From: Blattamonas nauphoetae
Lineage: Eukaryota; Preaxostyla; Oxymonadida
Direction of reading: 5' to 3'
Assembly: GCA_033064195.1 (NCBI GenBank)
Contig: JARBJD010000113.1
Coordinates: 62,001 to 126,000 of the forward strand
Length of the DNA: 64,000 nucleotides
This document shows, piece by piece, positions 20,701-31,011 of this stretch (its first letter is position 1; each line of letters opens with the position of its first letter). The notes beneath the pieces were generated by a model. It did not search any database. It was not told the origin of the DNA and worked only from the letters and a program-made list of their open reading frames with translations. Made by a program: the position numbers and the translations under genes.

Positions 20701-23371
20701 TGGATTGTCCACATTTCTTGGCGTTTCGGAACATACTTTTGTCACAAATTCATCGTTCAAAACAATCAAGTCAACTGAGCCATTCTTCCGCCTTTCGTCG
20801 TCCACACTTCATTTCAGCCAGGCACTCTTCCAATTCTGTCAAGTTGAATCAGAAGCTCTGATTGTTGTGGACGAGGGATCAATCCTCAATATCTACTCTT
20901 CGATATTTAAGAGCTGCACTGGGCGAGAAGCTGGTGTGGCACTTTTCAAAACGAACACAAACAAAGAATCGTCATTCACCGAAGTGAACCTGATCAACAA
21001 TCGTGTCTCCCGCCCGAACGAGATTGATGACGCGAAGACTTCACTTTTCGGAAATGACTTGACAATCCGAGGCAACCCGCAGCTCGTGACCATCTTGCGC
21101 AGTCGATCGTCATCGTTCTTCCCGCGTGTTGTTGTTGGTGATTCAGACGATGCGAAAGTTGTTGACATGTTTGCTCACAATCAAACTGTGTTCCATCTGA
21201 ACAACTCCGGAATCGACGATTTCAAATGTGGAAGTGAAATTGATGCTTGCTGCACTCTGCAATACACGATCGGTGTGACGAACGAGACGAACGCGAAAGA
21301 GTGGATGACGACGCTTTGTCCGTTTGGTCCGTTCAGCGAAGTTCGTGTGTTTGTTGTTCGACGAAGCATTGTGATGGATGGACGTGGACTGTGCGAATTG
21401 GATGCTCCTTGTGAGGGAGACGAAGTGATGTTTTCAGTGGAAGACAGCTCAGTGATTTTTCGTCAAATTGTGTTTCGACTGACTCGAGCTGTGTATGGAC
21501 GGTTCATCTGGTCGTCGAAATCAGCGTTGGAATTGATGAATTGTTCGGTGTCTTCGTTCATTCCTGTTTCTGCTGTTTTCTCTCCTAACTCGTCACTCCG
21601 CTCTCTCTTCTCTGTTGAATCCGGTTCATTTAACGTTTCTCGACTGCGATGTGACAATTTCCAATCGTCTGAACACTCTTCCACTCTTCTCTTTCTCGAC
21701 AGAGCTGACTTCAGTCTCAGAAACACGACATTATCATATCTGTCCGCCGTGTCTGATAGTGGATTGATATGTGGCACAGTCCAACATACTCACTTCGATC
21801 TCGATGATGTCATTTTTGAAGCCGTGCAAACACCATCGAATTGTGGAATGCTGAGCCTGGAAGTGATTGACGATGGATCTGTGTCTCTCCGAAACACGAC
21901 ATTCTCGAACCTGTACATCACATCTCCCCTCATCTCGCTCACTCTGTCTTCCTCACTCCACTCATCGAACGCCAACAGGATTGTTGTGGATGTATCCTCT
22001 CTTCTTGTTCGATCCTGCCGTGGAACAGGAGTCACAGGATCGATTCTGTTTGTTGACAATCCTCAGAACATGCAATGGACACTCGCAGAACCAAAGACTG
22101 GACAATTTCTGACGGAGATAGAATGGAACTCGTTCGTCGAGAAGCGAGGCGCAGACGAAGCCCGAAGTCTGTTCGACGATCGAATTCCGGCACTTCCGCA
22201 GTATTTCGTGGATGGGAGTGTGTTGAATGAAGTGATTAACTGCGGACCAAAGTTGCTTGTCTGTAATTCCATCGAGTTCGCAATTGGTCGAATTCATCCT
22301 CATCGAACGAATGCTGTTGGAGTGATTCTGATGTCGTCAGTTGATTTGAAGGAACAACTGTCAGACAGGCGATGCTGGTTTGTGGATGGGTCTGGGAAGA
22401 CAGTGACGATTGTGGGAGGAGTTGTTGATAGTGGTGGAGCGATTGTGGTTCGGGAGAGATTTGAGCTGTTGTCGATTGTTGTGTCACTTCCTGCGAACTC
22501 GAAATCGCTTGGGAAGACAGTTGGGATCATCGAATGCTGTTCTGGAACTCTGTCGATGCGAGAAGTGGCAGTGCTTCAGACGACGATGAGTGTTGATTTT
22601 GATCGAGTGATTGTGTTTGGAGTTGACGCTCACGTGAGTATTTCAGATTGCGAGCTGAGCCGACTCTCGACTGCGGCTGGAATGATCTCTCTCACTTTCA
22701 CTTCGAACACGAAAACACCATCTTTCCTCTTTCGGAATGTGTCGTTTGTGAACTGCCAGCCATCGCATGCCGTCAGGATTGCGCTCACTTTCTCGCCTGA
22801 GCATGGGAATGTGAAGATGCGAGATCACTTTGAGAAGATGCGGCTGGACTGGAAGCATCCGGAATGGTACTGGCTTCGGGTGGGAGGGAAGGAGTCGTCG
22901 TTCGTGTTTGATGTGGTTGTGCATCCCGCGATTTGGGTTGGACTTGGAGTGGCTGGTCTGCTCGCCCTGTTCATCGTTCCTTGGCTGCTGTGCACGCCAG
23001 CGATGTTCCCTTTGATGTTGTGCTATCGTCGCCAGCACATCCAGGCAGATCGATCGAATCGCTCGCACTGCTGCAAATGTCTGCTCCCTGATGGAGGACG
23101 AGGACAGAAGGACCATGAGCCGTGGGATATTCTTCCTCAATTGAATGGGAACCCGAATACGTATCGTTATTCGACGATCACAGAAGCGAAAACTAGACAA
23201 CAGAGGATTGAAGAGGAACGAGCGCAGGCAGTCAATACTCCTCAACCAATCTCGAGTCATTCCCCGCCGATCTACACAACCCGTCAGACTGGAAGCAGAG
23301 GCACCTCTCCAGATTCCGATTCGGAGGATGTACTCAACTTGTCGGATGGGTCTGAAGAAGAGTTCATCTGA
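17777..23371 (+). CDS. Giant beta-helix surface protein, copy 3 of 3
   Basis: An intact 1,864-codon frame of the same architecture as copy 2: signal-like start MIHLGLFLVLI, beta-helix ectodomain with GGAIAI and GGSLLFDI turns, membrane helix VGLGVAGLLALFIVPWLL and cytosolic tail. The last ~55 residues differ from copies 1 and 2 (Gln/Pro-rich, then PDSDSEDVLNLSDGSEEEFI). Residues spanning RLESTIILDH to EVVFSVHSPTC match copy 1 rather than copy 2, whereas elsewhere copies 1 and 2 agree against copy 3. Start context CATTCATGATTCATTTGGG is shared with copy 1. Likely an exposed adhesion or interaction protein; no enzyme motif is visible. Confidence 0.93.
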   Translation: MIHLGLFLVLIRITSPSSLSLSPFSPSQSQNETNQNHHFFVETSLVLQYSTIYTDTNVSLSGVPMRPALNLEERGFFIVLNSSFSLASLSLWPTHLLAQITNSICSLSNCDLHVCTTSPFLAVSSVIRLKNLSLESDTKTIDSLLTSRSQNNTIHILASSLWNMTVMSGESFFGGNKTDTRLSSTTFRNVTRSSLTSSPKVSVADRTMILGSEFGYVWNGIDGTIVRRFCRTPCFLAQNTTFRNGVYEDVEFTSPQTLSDISNTFIKCNFSDCSSSSSGGSLSASYTALPSSIDLTLKDCSFSDSKSDKNGGAIAIILKGSPNEECRLTIDIKDCSFSNITASAGEGGAIFINVQREAKCDGSFLIYNSVTNNCSSKVGGFIRSSISTTQSFSFLMDVFSISDSKAESGGAIAHEILLSSTSSFSVMNGGFFDCSSSYGGSLLFDIRKSINISIAHTNFRGSSSTRDGGCIAINQNTSASNVALSLILSDLEIQGCSSKVMGGFLHLEQNKTEIEGESIISCENIVATHCSSGNSGGFFSFFARKSVQLSVSSSTFQYLHTTSSGAFIYFTDHYSHDLDLSLAISISNVTFSDLSSIEGCLFHSASFHGQTSLSLTLNNVTATKFHSTHSGALINFEPSNVHVKFDCVIKNCSFTRDSSASSSVIYQREGTLRLESTIILDHSVQNKMMLNLSLNTKLSLNKCQLISSASRQIEQKYNLISGPIGQDNFIECSEVVFSVHSPTCGGYIVTFDSLPDNISDLFKVCVDTSIETSFPSVVDETEENLFSITSDTLEVCVDEERGHDSNMCGFPSNPCQTISYASRVSSHITFSISAADVFSTNERPIVLPSPCMRLTSGDSIYESRATLEFTLSDSPILQAPNNPFELSNLVLIFNANQKDGVFFKTGQSSTRVHNILVHYTGQHRILLFLLAHVSTSSFEIDLDSLDLPLHNSALFSSHSSLSLIDSSTFQRVNLTGLSTFLGVSEHTFVTNSSFKTIKSTEPFFRLSSSTLHFSQALFQFCQVESEALIVVDEGSILNIYSSIFKSCTGREAGVALFKTNTNKESSFTEVNLINNRVSRPNEIDDAKTSLFGNDLTIRGNPQLVTILRSRSSSFFPRVVVGDSDDAKVVDMFAHNQTVFHLNNSGIDDFKCGSEIDACCTLQYTIGVTNETNAKEWMTTLCPFGPFSEVRVFVVRRSIVMDGRGLCELDAPCEGDEVMFSVEDSSVIFRQIVFRLTRAVYGRFIWSSKSALELMNCSVSSFIPVSAVFSPNSSLRSLFSVESGSFNVSRLRCDNFQSSEHSSTLLFLDRADFSLRNTTLSYLSAVSDSGLICGTVQHTHFDLDDVIFEAVQTPSNCGMLSLEVIDDGSVSLRNTTFSNLYITSPLISLTLSSSLHSSNANRIVVDVSSLLVRSCRGTGVTGSILFVDNPQNMQWTLAEPKTGQFLTEIEWNSFVEKRGADEARSLFDDRIPALPQYFVDGSVLNEVINCGPKLLVCNSIEFAIGRIHPHRTNAVGVILMSSVDLKEQLSDRRCWFVDGSGKTVTIVGGVVDSGGAIVVRERFELLSIVVSLPANSKSLGKTVGIIECCSGTLSMREVAVLQTTMSVDFDRVIVFGVDAHVSISDCELSRLSTAAGMISLTFTSNTKTPSFLFRNVSFVNCQPSHAVRIALTFSPEHGNVKMRDHFEKMRLDWKHPEWYWLRVGGKESSFVFDVVVHPAIWVGLGVAGLLALFIVPWLLCTPAMFPLMLCYRRQHIQADRSNRSHCCKCLLPDGGRGQKDHEPWDILPQLNGNPNTYRYSTITEAKTRQQRIEEERAQAVNTPQPISSHSPPIYTTRQTGSRGTSPDSDSEDVLNLSDGSEEEFI

Positions 23372-23604
23372 TCACCTTTCTCTCCCACAGTTCATCACAC
23401 ACTCGTTTTGACTGTTCCTTGAGATGAAATTGATTTCATCATCCGATTTCTTTGGCGAAGGATTCTTTATTTGACGTTGTTGATCCACCCACAACTGTGA
23501 AAAAAAATTGAAAATTGGCTATTTTGGACTTTTGTCCCCCTGAAGAAAAAAGTGCTCTGATATCAAAAAACCGCTTCACTGCGTTGCTATTTGTTATCCT
23601 GGCG

Positions 23605-23628
23605 TGACCGAGCCTTTTGGCTCGGTCA
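23605..23628. repeat. Perfect 10-bp stem, 4-nt loop hairpin
   Basis: TGACCGAGCC and its reverse complement flank a TTTT loop. As RNA it would form a stable stem-loop 234 nt beyond the stop of copy 3. In a eukaryote a terminator role is not implied. Confidence 0.85.
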
Positions 23629-23722
23629 GTGCCACCCCCTTTTCGTCAAAGGGTCAGATCACCTTTTCCCTTCAAAACCGGAATTTCCAGGGTTTATGGT
23701 CTTGAGATCAATTCCAAATAAA

Positions 23723-23742
23723 TTGAGATCGATTGATCTCAA
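23723..23742. repeat. 8-bp palindrome around GATT
   Basis: TTGAGATC and GATCTCAA flank GATT. The GAGATC half-site recurs nearby at 23704 and about 23850, so this may be a clustered protein-binding motif or an old insertion scar. Confidence 0.6.
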
Positions 23743-24341
23743 AATTTTTGATGGGCCGAGATCAAAATTATCTCATTTCACATGATTATTTTCATGAAGG
23801 ATGTTTGGGAATAGTCGCTAGACCACGATTATGACAATGAAATGTTGAGATCAATGAGATCTACACATAATGTCTGGGCATTTCACTGTCTCCAATGATG
23901 GCGATAGTCGGATATCGACGAAGCAGTTGAGTCCGCAGCGTCAGTTCTCTTGATTGTTTCAAATTCCATTCAGGATCAAAAACGCCAACTTTTTTTGAAG
24001 TGATGAGTCGTGACTTCTACCGCAAATGGCGTCCAGTTGGGAATACGTCATTCTTACAGTTTCAGGCAGTTGGGGTGCTGCCGAACTTGGGGAAGCCATC
24101 ATTGATTATGTGATGGACCTTTGTTAAGACGCCCAGAAAGATGAAGAAGAGGAAGAAGAAGATCCGTAATTTCATCCCTGCTTGGTACTGAGGAACCAGA
24201 AATCGTTTCCAGATATTGTATAGGTCTTGTCGATTCTTTCAAACTCCGACATTTCTGGTCTGTAGACCGTGTTCTCGCCATTGCCGGATGTGTCAGTTTG
24301 GATTGAAATGGATCCAATGAACACGTTGTTACCAACACTGG

Positions 24342-24668
24342 TTGGAAAATTGTTTGTTTTCTTTGTCTAATTCACTCACCTCTCGTGTAATCCCCCCACT
24401 GGTGACCACTCTCCCGACTGCACTGGCACCTCTTTCGACCATCGCAAGAGGTTTGGACTCGGACCCACTTCCTCTGCCGAGTGTGTGGGATCAGTTGTTC
24501 CGTCTAAACCGAGAGCTACATCTATACAGGTACTCTTTTCCCCTCTTTCATTGCCTCTCAAGTTTATCGGCATGCATTTAGTATGTCTGGTCGTTTGAAA
24601 AAATGAAGATCTCAAACTCCAACAGATCCTCTATACAACAAACAATCTCATCGGGCCCTCGAATACAA
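24342..24668 (+). other. Possible two-exon coding fragment
   Basis: A frame containing VTTLPTALAPLSTIARG and VWDQLFRLNRELHLYR ends at a good donor (CAG/GTACTC, 24529/24530). A CAG acceptor at 24622-24624 precedes a short second exon that ends at AAC/GTGAGT (24668). Codon choice looks coding-like but the product is not recognised and no flanking exon was found. It may be a gene relic. Confidence 0.25.
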
Positions 24669-24852
24669 CGTGAGTTTCCTTCAGAATAACAGCTGAAAAG
24701 ATTGGATTCTGTTTCCTCGACGATTAACACAATGGATGGTGAAATCGGCGGGATGTCTAATAAAGGGACTGTATATTGTGAATACGTGAGGGATTGTCTG
24801 TGAACCGATTTTTTTTGAACAGCACATCGTCAGGACGGTAACAGGTGCCATA

Positions 24853-25127
24853 CTAGGGAAGTTTACCCTTTTTCTGATTTTGAAAAGGGAACTTTGAGGT
24901 TTTCTTTGTAGTCCAAGACACAAACACATTCAGAATCTGCAAGGTAGGAGATATCCAATTTTTGCTGCATTTGTTGGGTAGTGGCTTCTTCCCGATGTCG
25001 ATGAACAAGTGTTGCGAGTTGATTTTTTTGTTAGTGTCGGCTTGTTTGACACAATTCTTGGTAATTCGCCACAATTTATCGACTGATAAAGTGGAATCAG
25101 GGAATAATACTTGGAAATCTCGGAAAA
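24853..25127 (-). other. Open frame beyond the stop of the neighbouring gene
   Basis: A 90-codon open frame (includes KSLIFRDFQVLFPDSTLSVD and NSQHLFIDIGKKPLPNK) continues past the stop of the 25128-26108 gene. It could be an extra exon used in another splice form, but I could not find a junction with matching phase. Unrecognised. Confidence 0.25.
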
Positions 25128-26108
25128 TCAGAGACTTCGGTTCCAGTACCTAGCGAGGAGAGAAAACACAGTCTTGAAGTTCTCAGAGTTAGAGTGGCAG
25201 ATTAGGTTAAAATAAGGGGGAAGGAAATCATCGTCTGAGTCGTCTTCCCCCAGCCCGAATTCGTCACTGGAAAGTGACAAATTTTCATCTTGATCCTCTA
25301 CACGGTCTCCAATCATCAAGTCACAAAAAGAAGAGACATCTAGTGAAGAGACTTTGAGCAATGGATCGATCTCTTCACCAGCGGTGACTGTGAATGAATC
25401 CTTGTTGTCTAAATCTGGTGGATTCATGAAGAAAGGAAAATGTGAATACCTGGCTGATGAACACTGGCTCTCGTCTGGAGATGTTTTAAAAGATTGTCTG
25501 CCCGTGTCCTCTCCGTCTTTGTCCTACGTTTCCTTGTTTGTCGGCGTAACTTCCGGAATTCTTTTCATTTCATTTTTACATCAAGTTCTGCAATCCTTTA
25601 AAAGTCTGAATGAGAAGAAAAGGAAAGAAAATCAATGAAAAAGTCAGATTATTCAACGAAACTAAAAACACTGGGAATGAAAAACTGATTCAAGAGGAGG
25701 GGAACTCAATTCTTTACCAATCTGATCTCCGTATTCGTCGTAATCATCTACAGTGTTCATATCTTCAGTTTCGGCGTTTAGGATTTGTTCAGTGACTGTA
25801 AAAACAAAATTAGCGGGAAAAAACAAAAGAGTTGTCATACCTCGTACTTTCATGGAATCTTCACTTGAACTAGTTGAAATGCTTGTTTTGAAACGAGTTT
25901 GGTGCCAGATTCCTGCTTCAGCATACTCTTTGGCAACTCTCCGTGTGGAGGGAGAACGATTCAACGAATCTTCGAATTCGTCTTGAAAAATATCTTCGAT
26001 AAGAGCATAGATTCGTCGAATTATGTCTTTTTGAGGTGGTGAACTCTCGTCGAAGATTTGTTCCAATCCAGCTTTGATCCGCCTGAGTCCCACTTGAATT
26101 CGATTCAT
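25128..26108 (-). CDS. Acidic protein of unknown function, four exons, 226 residues
   Basis: Exons 26108-25841, 25795-25718, 25497-25450 and 25414-25128 join with consistent phases (681 nt including stop). Introns measure 45, 220 and 35 nt. The product begins MNRIQVGLRRIKAGLEQIF with a basic amphipathic helix, followed by DIIRRIYALIEDIFQDEFED and then a long acidic, Ser-rich half (DENLSLSSDEFGLGEDDSDD). No enzyme motif or membrane segment is visible. The charge pattern suits a nuclear or cytosolic adaptor, but that is a guess. The ATG at 26108 is the only Met near the open start. Confidence 0.6.
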
Positions 26109-26570
26109 TTCACTTTTCAGTCGTTCATATTATTTCAATTTTTGGTTTCGGTTTAGTAGTTCTTTGGTTTTCGGCATCTTAAGACAGAAATATGGGCATT
26201 TTTTGTGATTAGATTTTGAAGAAAAATGGGAAATGGACAACGGAAAGTGACATGTTAAAAGAAGACTATCACAATTATAGATTGATTTGAAAATGATATC
26301 GGAAATTCTGTTGACCAGACAGACTAAACGGTCACCAGACATTCTAAACTTCGACCCAACATACTTAACTTGACCTTCCACTCGAAATCCATGCCAGTTT
26401 ATCTGGTACGTGATCACTACATAATGTTTCCATTGTTTTGGATGGCATTCACGAGAAGCAAGAAGAAGAGGATAAGAGAAAAGAAGAAGAGGAAGGACAA
26501 TGAAGAGGAAAGAAAGAAGGAGGAGAGAGAAAACGGAAAGAAGGGATCAGTTGACGAAATAATCTATTTC
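26109..26570. other. Intergenic with a polypurine tract
   Basis: No gene seen. At 26451-26550 the plus strand is almost entirely A/G (repeated GAAGAAGAGG-type runs), a ~100-bp polypurine tract immediately before the repeat at 26571. Confidence 0.6.
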
Positions 26571-27051
26571 TCATGAACGGGTACCTCAATTGTGAGGGGA
26601 AAAAGTCGGTGAGAGGGGAAAATCTCGGTTGGAGGGGAAAAACTAAGTCAGAGGGGAAAAACTAAGTCAGAGGGGAAAAACTAAGTCAGAGGGGAAAAAC
26701 TCGGTGGGAGGGGAAAAAAACCGGCCAGAGGGGAAGAATCTCAATGACAAGGGGATTGAAAGTGGATGTAGTTTTGATCGTGATTAGTTCAGGGAGTTCG
26801 AACACAAGACTTTCAACCCTCGGACCCGGGTTCGAGGTTGGTCGTCGACACTTTTTCTCGTTTTTGAAACATTTTTGATAATGATCTCATATACTCTCTC
26901 TTTTCAATCCATTTTTGCGTTTAAACTGAGTATTATTGTTCTGCGATGAACCGAGCGTTACAGATTAATGAGCAATCACGATCCTGTTCTGATTCTCGAA
27001 TTTAGGCTGTATTCACCAAAATAACTGAACATCTAACATCTTCATGAAATG
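26571..27051 (+). repeat. Interspersed repeat with tRNA-Glu-like core and 19-bp minisatellite, copy 1
   Basis: This ~480-bp unit recurs inverted at 40405-40866. Both copies are bounded by TCATGA. The 5' part (26594-26748) is eight ~19-bp units beginning GAGGGGAAAA. A tRNA-like core follows: A-box-like TTAGTTCAGGG, an anticodon-loop-like CTTTCAA (would read Glu, UUC) and B-box GGGTTCGAGG at 26829-26838. After it comes a unique tail to CATCTTCATGAAATG. The structure suits a tRNA-derived SINE with an added minisatellite; no coding capacity. Confidence 0.8.
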
Positions 27052-28752
27052 TTTCATGTGTCTTCTTCATCTTTTCTCATTTCTCACTCACCCTTTCTCA
27101 AAACTTTCGAACTCGTTCTCACACACACTTCTCAAGCTCCAACGGACGTCAGTACAATTTCATTCTTGTCGTCGTCAATTCAAGTCCTGGTCGCCATAGA
27201 ATCTCCTTCTCCCGCATCTTTTCCGCATGTATCCTCTGTTTCTTACGTAAACGAAGCAACAGCTCAGTTCTCACATCATCTCTCCGACTCCATCCTGCAG
27301 ATCGTCCAGTCATCAGCTGTAGGAATGGGAAGCAGCTCTTCATCAGCCTTGTTCATTCATTTATAATCAGGCTGGTGACAACAACCTGTCCGATCCCAAA
27401 TCTGGGACAGAACCATGGAAGAGGGTGATCTCACACACAAAAAGATCGACCACCTGTCCAGCAGCCTACAACCGCGAATCAGCTTTGTAGACGGTCGCCT
27501 GACTGAAGATGACACAGCAGTAAACTTTCCTGGTTTCACAGTCAACGTCTTGATCCGATCTAGCATGTTGTCACTTCCATATCGAACCAACTTCAAATTA
27601 AAGAAGTCTACAACAATGATCGTGTATCTGTTGCTCAAGTCGAATGTGAATCATCGTTGAGCTGTTGGTCAACGCACAGACTGGAATCCACATCAGTTTT
27701 CGTGATCTCCACATCCACAATCTCAATACCACCGATCTCTCTGTACCAACATTGTTCACAGTGGACAGTGGGTGTTTGATTGTCACATACCGTTCGTTGG
27801 ATGAATGTAAAATAGACACCAACACAAGTCAGGGCAAAATACCTTGTTCAAACTTAATTCTGAAGAAATGACACGTTCCGATCTTTCAGCAACAGCCTTG
27901 TCCTTGGATGGCGCATAGCTGACAGATACACCTTCATTCTCGTCGTTGTCTGTCGCCAGTTCTGACTTTGCTTCCCGAACCCACTCATGTCGCTGCATCA
28001 TGTTCAAACAAGATTAAATTCCGTGGAACATCATTATTGAATGTTAGGTCTACATCATCCCTCTTCTCGTCACCTGCTTCTTCTTCCTATACCTTCTCTG
28101 ATTCGTGTTCCTCCATCTCCTGCTCTTGCTCACCGATATTTGCGTTCGCATCAACAGGAACCCTCTCCCTCTGTTCATGCACACTCTCACCTGTTGCAAT
28201 CAGTAGTCTCACTCTTGTGGCATCCTCGTTGATGGAGATGACAGGAGGAACATCAGTGACGCCAGTCTCAGTCACTTCTTCGTCATCAGCAGTCCTGTCC
28301 ATCTCTGTATTCTCTTCACGTATTCGCCAGGAACACTCGACGTTCACATGATTGGATGATTTGACGATGCCAAATGTGGAACTGCCAAACTGCCGGGTGA
28401 AGCTGTCTCAACTGGTCTCTCATCTCGACTGGATCAGGAAGAGCGCTGAGGGGAACAATTGGCAACAGCGAAACAGAAACAATCACAGGCTCGAACTTCA
28501 CGTCGTGCTCTGCCACAGATGGAGGATTTATCACCAAAAAGCAAATGTGCATCCTTCTCGTCAAGACGGTCTGTCTCAGCCATATGAAAATGGTCAGAAA
28601 ATGCCGACTAGACCACCAGGCACTCTTCCAGATGAACAAACTCACTCATTCACCTCTGATCGTCCTCTTTCATCCTGTGTTTTGAGAGTTCGACTTCCGT
28701 TCTATTCTAATCATCATTTCATTGGTTTTGCATCGATTCCATTCATCCTTTG
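27049..28752 (+). pseudogene. Decayed beta-helix surface-protein gene
   Basis: Plus-strand pieces in shifting frames have the Ser/Thr-rich strand-turn character of this locus's surface proteins: ISFRDLHIHNLNTTDLSV with PTLFTVDSGCLIVTYRSLDE (27690-27800), and GTLSLCSCTLSPVAISS with SSLMEMTGG (28150-28250). Several frame breaks separate them and no signal peptide or membrane helix was found. Minus-strand frames in the same interval (for example MRDQLRQLHPAVWQFHIWH at about 28430-28550) are also open and cannot be fully excluded as coding. Confidence 0.45.
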
Positions 28753-28894
28753 ACAAAACATTACGTGTTCATAACAAAAATTGCTCACAGATGCGAACAG
28801 AGTCTTGATCAAGCCAGATCGAGGTATCACTGAAATCCTAAGTTCCCACCAAAATGAATTTTAGGACCAAGCACCTTGTTCACGTTCTCTGTGT

Positions 28895-30768
28895 GTGTTC
28901 TGTTCTTCATCTTCAACAGCTCTCTTTTTCAGTGTGTCAAAGATTGATTCTGACCACGCACAGATGATCATGCCGTCTCAACTGAGTCTGGCATGGTCTA
29001 TGCCCACAAAATCATTGAAACATGCAGTTTGTAGCAATATTTGGTGTGGAAGAAAAGTTTTCTTTTGGATGAGGGCGTGTAGACTGTTTGATGTCCCGAT
29101 CCAATTGGGCTCGGTCCAAGGGTTGTTTTTCAGAATCGATAAAAGGGTTGGATCGAAGATGTTTCCTTTCAGTCAACAATCTCCTCTCATAAAGGACAGT
29201 ATTATCCAAAATTTTATCGAAATGGCAAAACAAATGGCCGGGGGAGACATTGAAGGTCTCCTCTTGCACTTCATCCTGAAGAAAAAAGAAGGTCAATTCT
29301 TGAGGAAATTTCTGAAGGATGAATTGTTTCGTATGTGTTCGATGATGTTCAATGGCTGTTTTTAGAAGAGAATGACATTTTTCAGTTCCTCCGCGAGCTT
29401 GGTAGGGCATACAATGTCATGCAAAAGCATGATCAAGTACTTCTTCTAATAGCGATTTCGCAATTCTATCATCTCGCTGAGTTAAACGGTGCGAGTTGGG
29501 GGATAAAGCAAGCACAGCTATATTATGCTAAAAAAATGTTTGACCACGAAAAACCATACCGTCCAAAATTACATCCTATTCCTCCACCACGGGGCGTCAT
29601 CCTTCCAGAAACCCGTTTGTGTTTGTTTAAATGGTTACAGGAGAACGCAGAATTCTCCTGTAAAGCTCAAGCGCTAAAGACACGGCCGATCCTGAATGAG
29701 TGCATTGATAATCAGATTCCAGCCATTTCTTTGAATAAAAAGAAAACGAATGAAAGTGTTCGTGCAGACCTTGCCCAAACATATTGCTTTGAACCGCTGA
29801 TGTATCTGGGAACAAGAGAAGAATTGCGAAAAAAATTCAACGAAGACAATCCGTCCCACCAGTGAGCAAAAACAACTTTTCGAACGTTGACGAAGCAGGT
29901 TAAACAGGCGAGAGGGCGGACTGATGACTGTCCGAAGTGTGACAGACTTAAATGTCTGCTCCGACAGTCGATGAATGAACAAAAGGGATCTGAGAGAGAA
30001 AAGCGAGAATACCTCTCAGAAATTGAAGTGCTTCAGTGGCATAAGGACCATGCATCAGCTCAAAGAGAATTGTTAAAAAGTTGGAAAACAAACCTTCAGC
30101 CAGACTCAGTTTTAATAGTCTACGACTTTAAGGAGAATTGGAAGCTTGGAATGCGTAAGAATCAGTCTCAAAAAGACTTTTTTCAACATCAACAAGTCAC
30201 TCATCTTGGAATGACCATCTATTCCAATGATGACGGTTCGATCAAACCACAATTTTTTCATTTTGTCTCGGAACTTCTAAACCACGATTCCTTCTTTGTT
30301 CTGAAGTGCCTCGAAGAACTCTCAACAATCGATCAAGTCAAAAAGGCGAAAGATATTCGAATCTTCTCTGATTGCGGACCACATTTCCGCAATCGCTCAA
30401 TCCTTTACTCTCTTCTTCACAAAAACTCTTCAATATTTTCAAACAAATCCGTCTGGGTCTCATTTTTCATAGAGTCTCATGGAAAATCGATCTGTGACTC
30501 AACTTTTGGAATTCTCGCCCAATGTGCGAGGGATCACATCCGGACACAGACAATAGCAAATATTGATCAACTATCCCTTCATCTTTATCAGCGAAAATGG
30601 GAGACTGACTGGAAAAAAGTTGGAGTTTTGGAGCATATCACGGACGTTCACGCTCCCAGCACGTATCTCGTCCCGACAGCCGATCTCCACAAAATACTAA
30701 CAGAACACACATGTGCAAACGGAACCATTGCCTTTGACGTCGCTACACTTACTAATAGGGACTTGTGA
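28895..30768 (+). CDS. DDE-transposase-like protein of unplaced family
   Basis: The main frame (29887-30768) has a small zinc-knuckle-like CPKCDRLKC and three acidic motifs spaced as in DDE recombinases: VYDFKENWKLG, RIFSDCGPHFRN and FFIESHGKSICDSTFG. An upstream frame (to 29865) is joined through a 35-nt intron (29331-29365, GT...TTTTTAG) giving DELFQENDIFQFLREL. The link between 29865 and 29887 is unclear: it needs a second intron with a non-canonical-looking acceptor or it is a lesion. A decayed relative lies at 41640-42090, supporting a mobile family. I know of similar SHGKGxxDxxxG proteins in other eukaryotes but cannot place the superfamily. No terminal repeats were found. Confidence 0.55.
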
Positions 30769-31011
30769 CCTTCTTCTGGAATGGGAGCAAGTCTGGAGGT
30801 GTAGAAGTGTGCTGAGTCTCTGCCAGACCGTGAGACGGAATCTCATCCAGAAAAGAAGGCTGTAGAAGTGATAGACCGGCGTATTACCGCTCTCCAATCC
30901 AATAACTGACTCAAGTCATTCAATCAGCATGTTAAACTCGGACCCAAACAAGTTCTTTGTTCCACTGATGATATCACTTCTCTCAGCGTATACTTCGAGA
31001 AGAATCTCAAC

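Larger units (their letters stand above)
23372..24340. other. Intergenic spacer with short palindromes
   Basis: Nearly 1 kb with no supported gene. It contains a perfect hairpin at 23605-23628, a GATC-centred palindrome at 23723-23742 and several further GAGATCAAT/GATCTC motifs up to about 23860. The palindromes could be remnants of a mobile element or structured 3' ends. Confidence 0.6.

Noticed and set aside
6317-23260. Many 60-217-codon frames opposite or in other frames within the three surface-protein genes
   Set aside because: They recur at the same place in each copy only because the main gene is repeated, and they lack independent coding character.
23605-23628. Rho-independent terminator
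   Set aside because: A strong hairpin, but the organism is eukaryotic and no T-run follows.
26594-26748. CRISPR-like array
   Set aside because: The 19-bp units are contiguous without spacers, and the setting is eukaryotic.
26780-26860. Functional tRNA-Glu gene in the 26571 repeat
   Set aside because: The B-box and anticodon loop are present, but the anticodon stem and acceptor do not pair well. Treated as a tRNA-like core.
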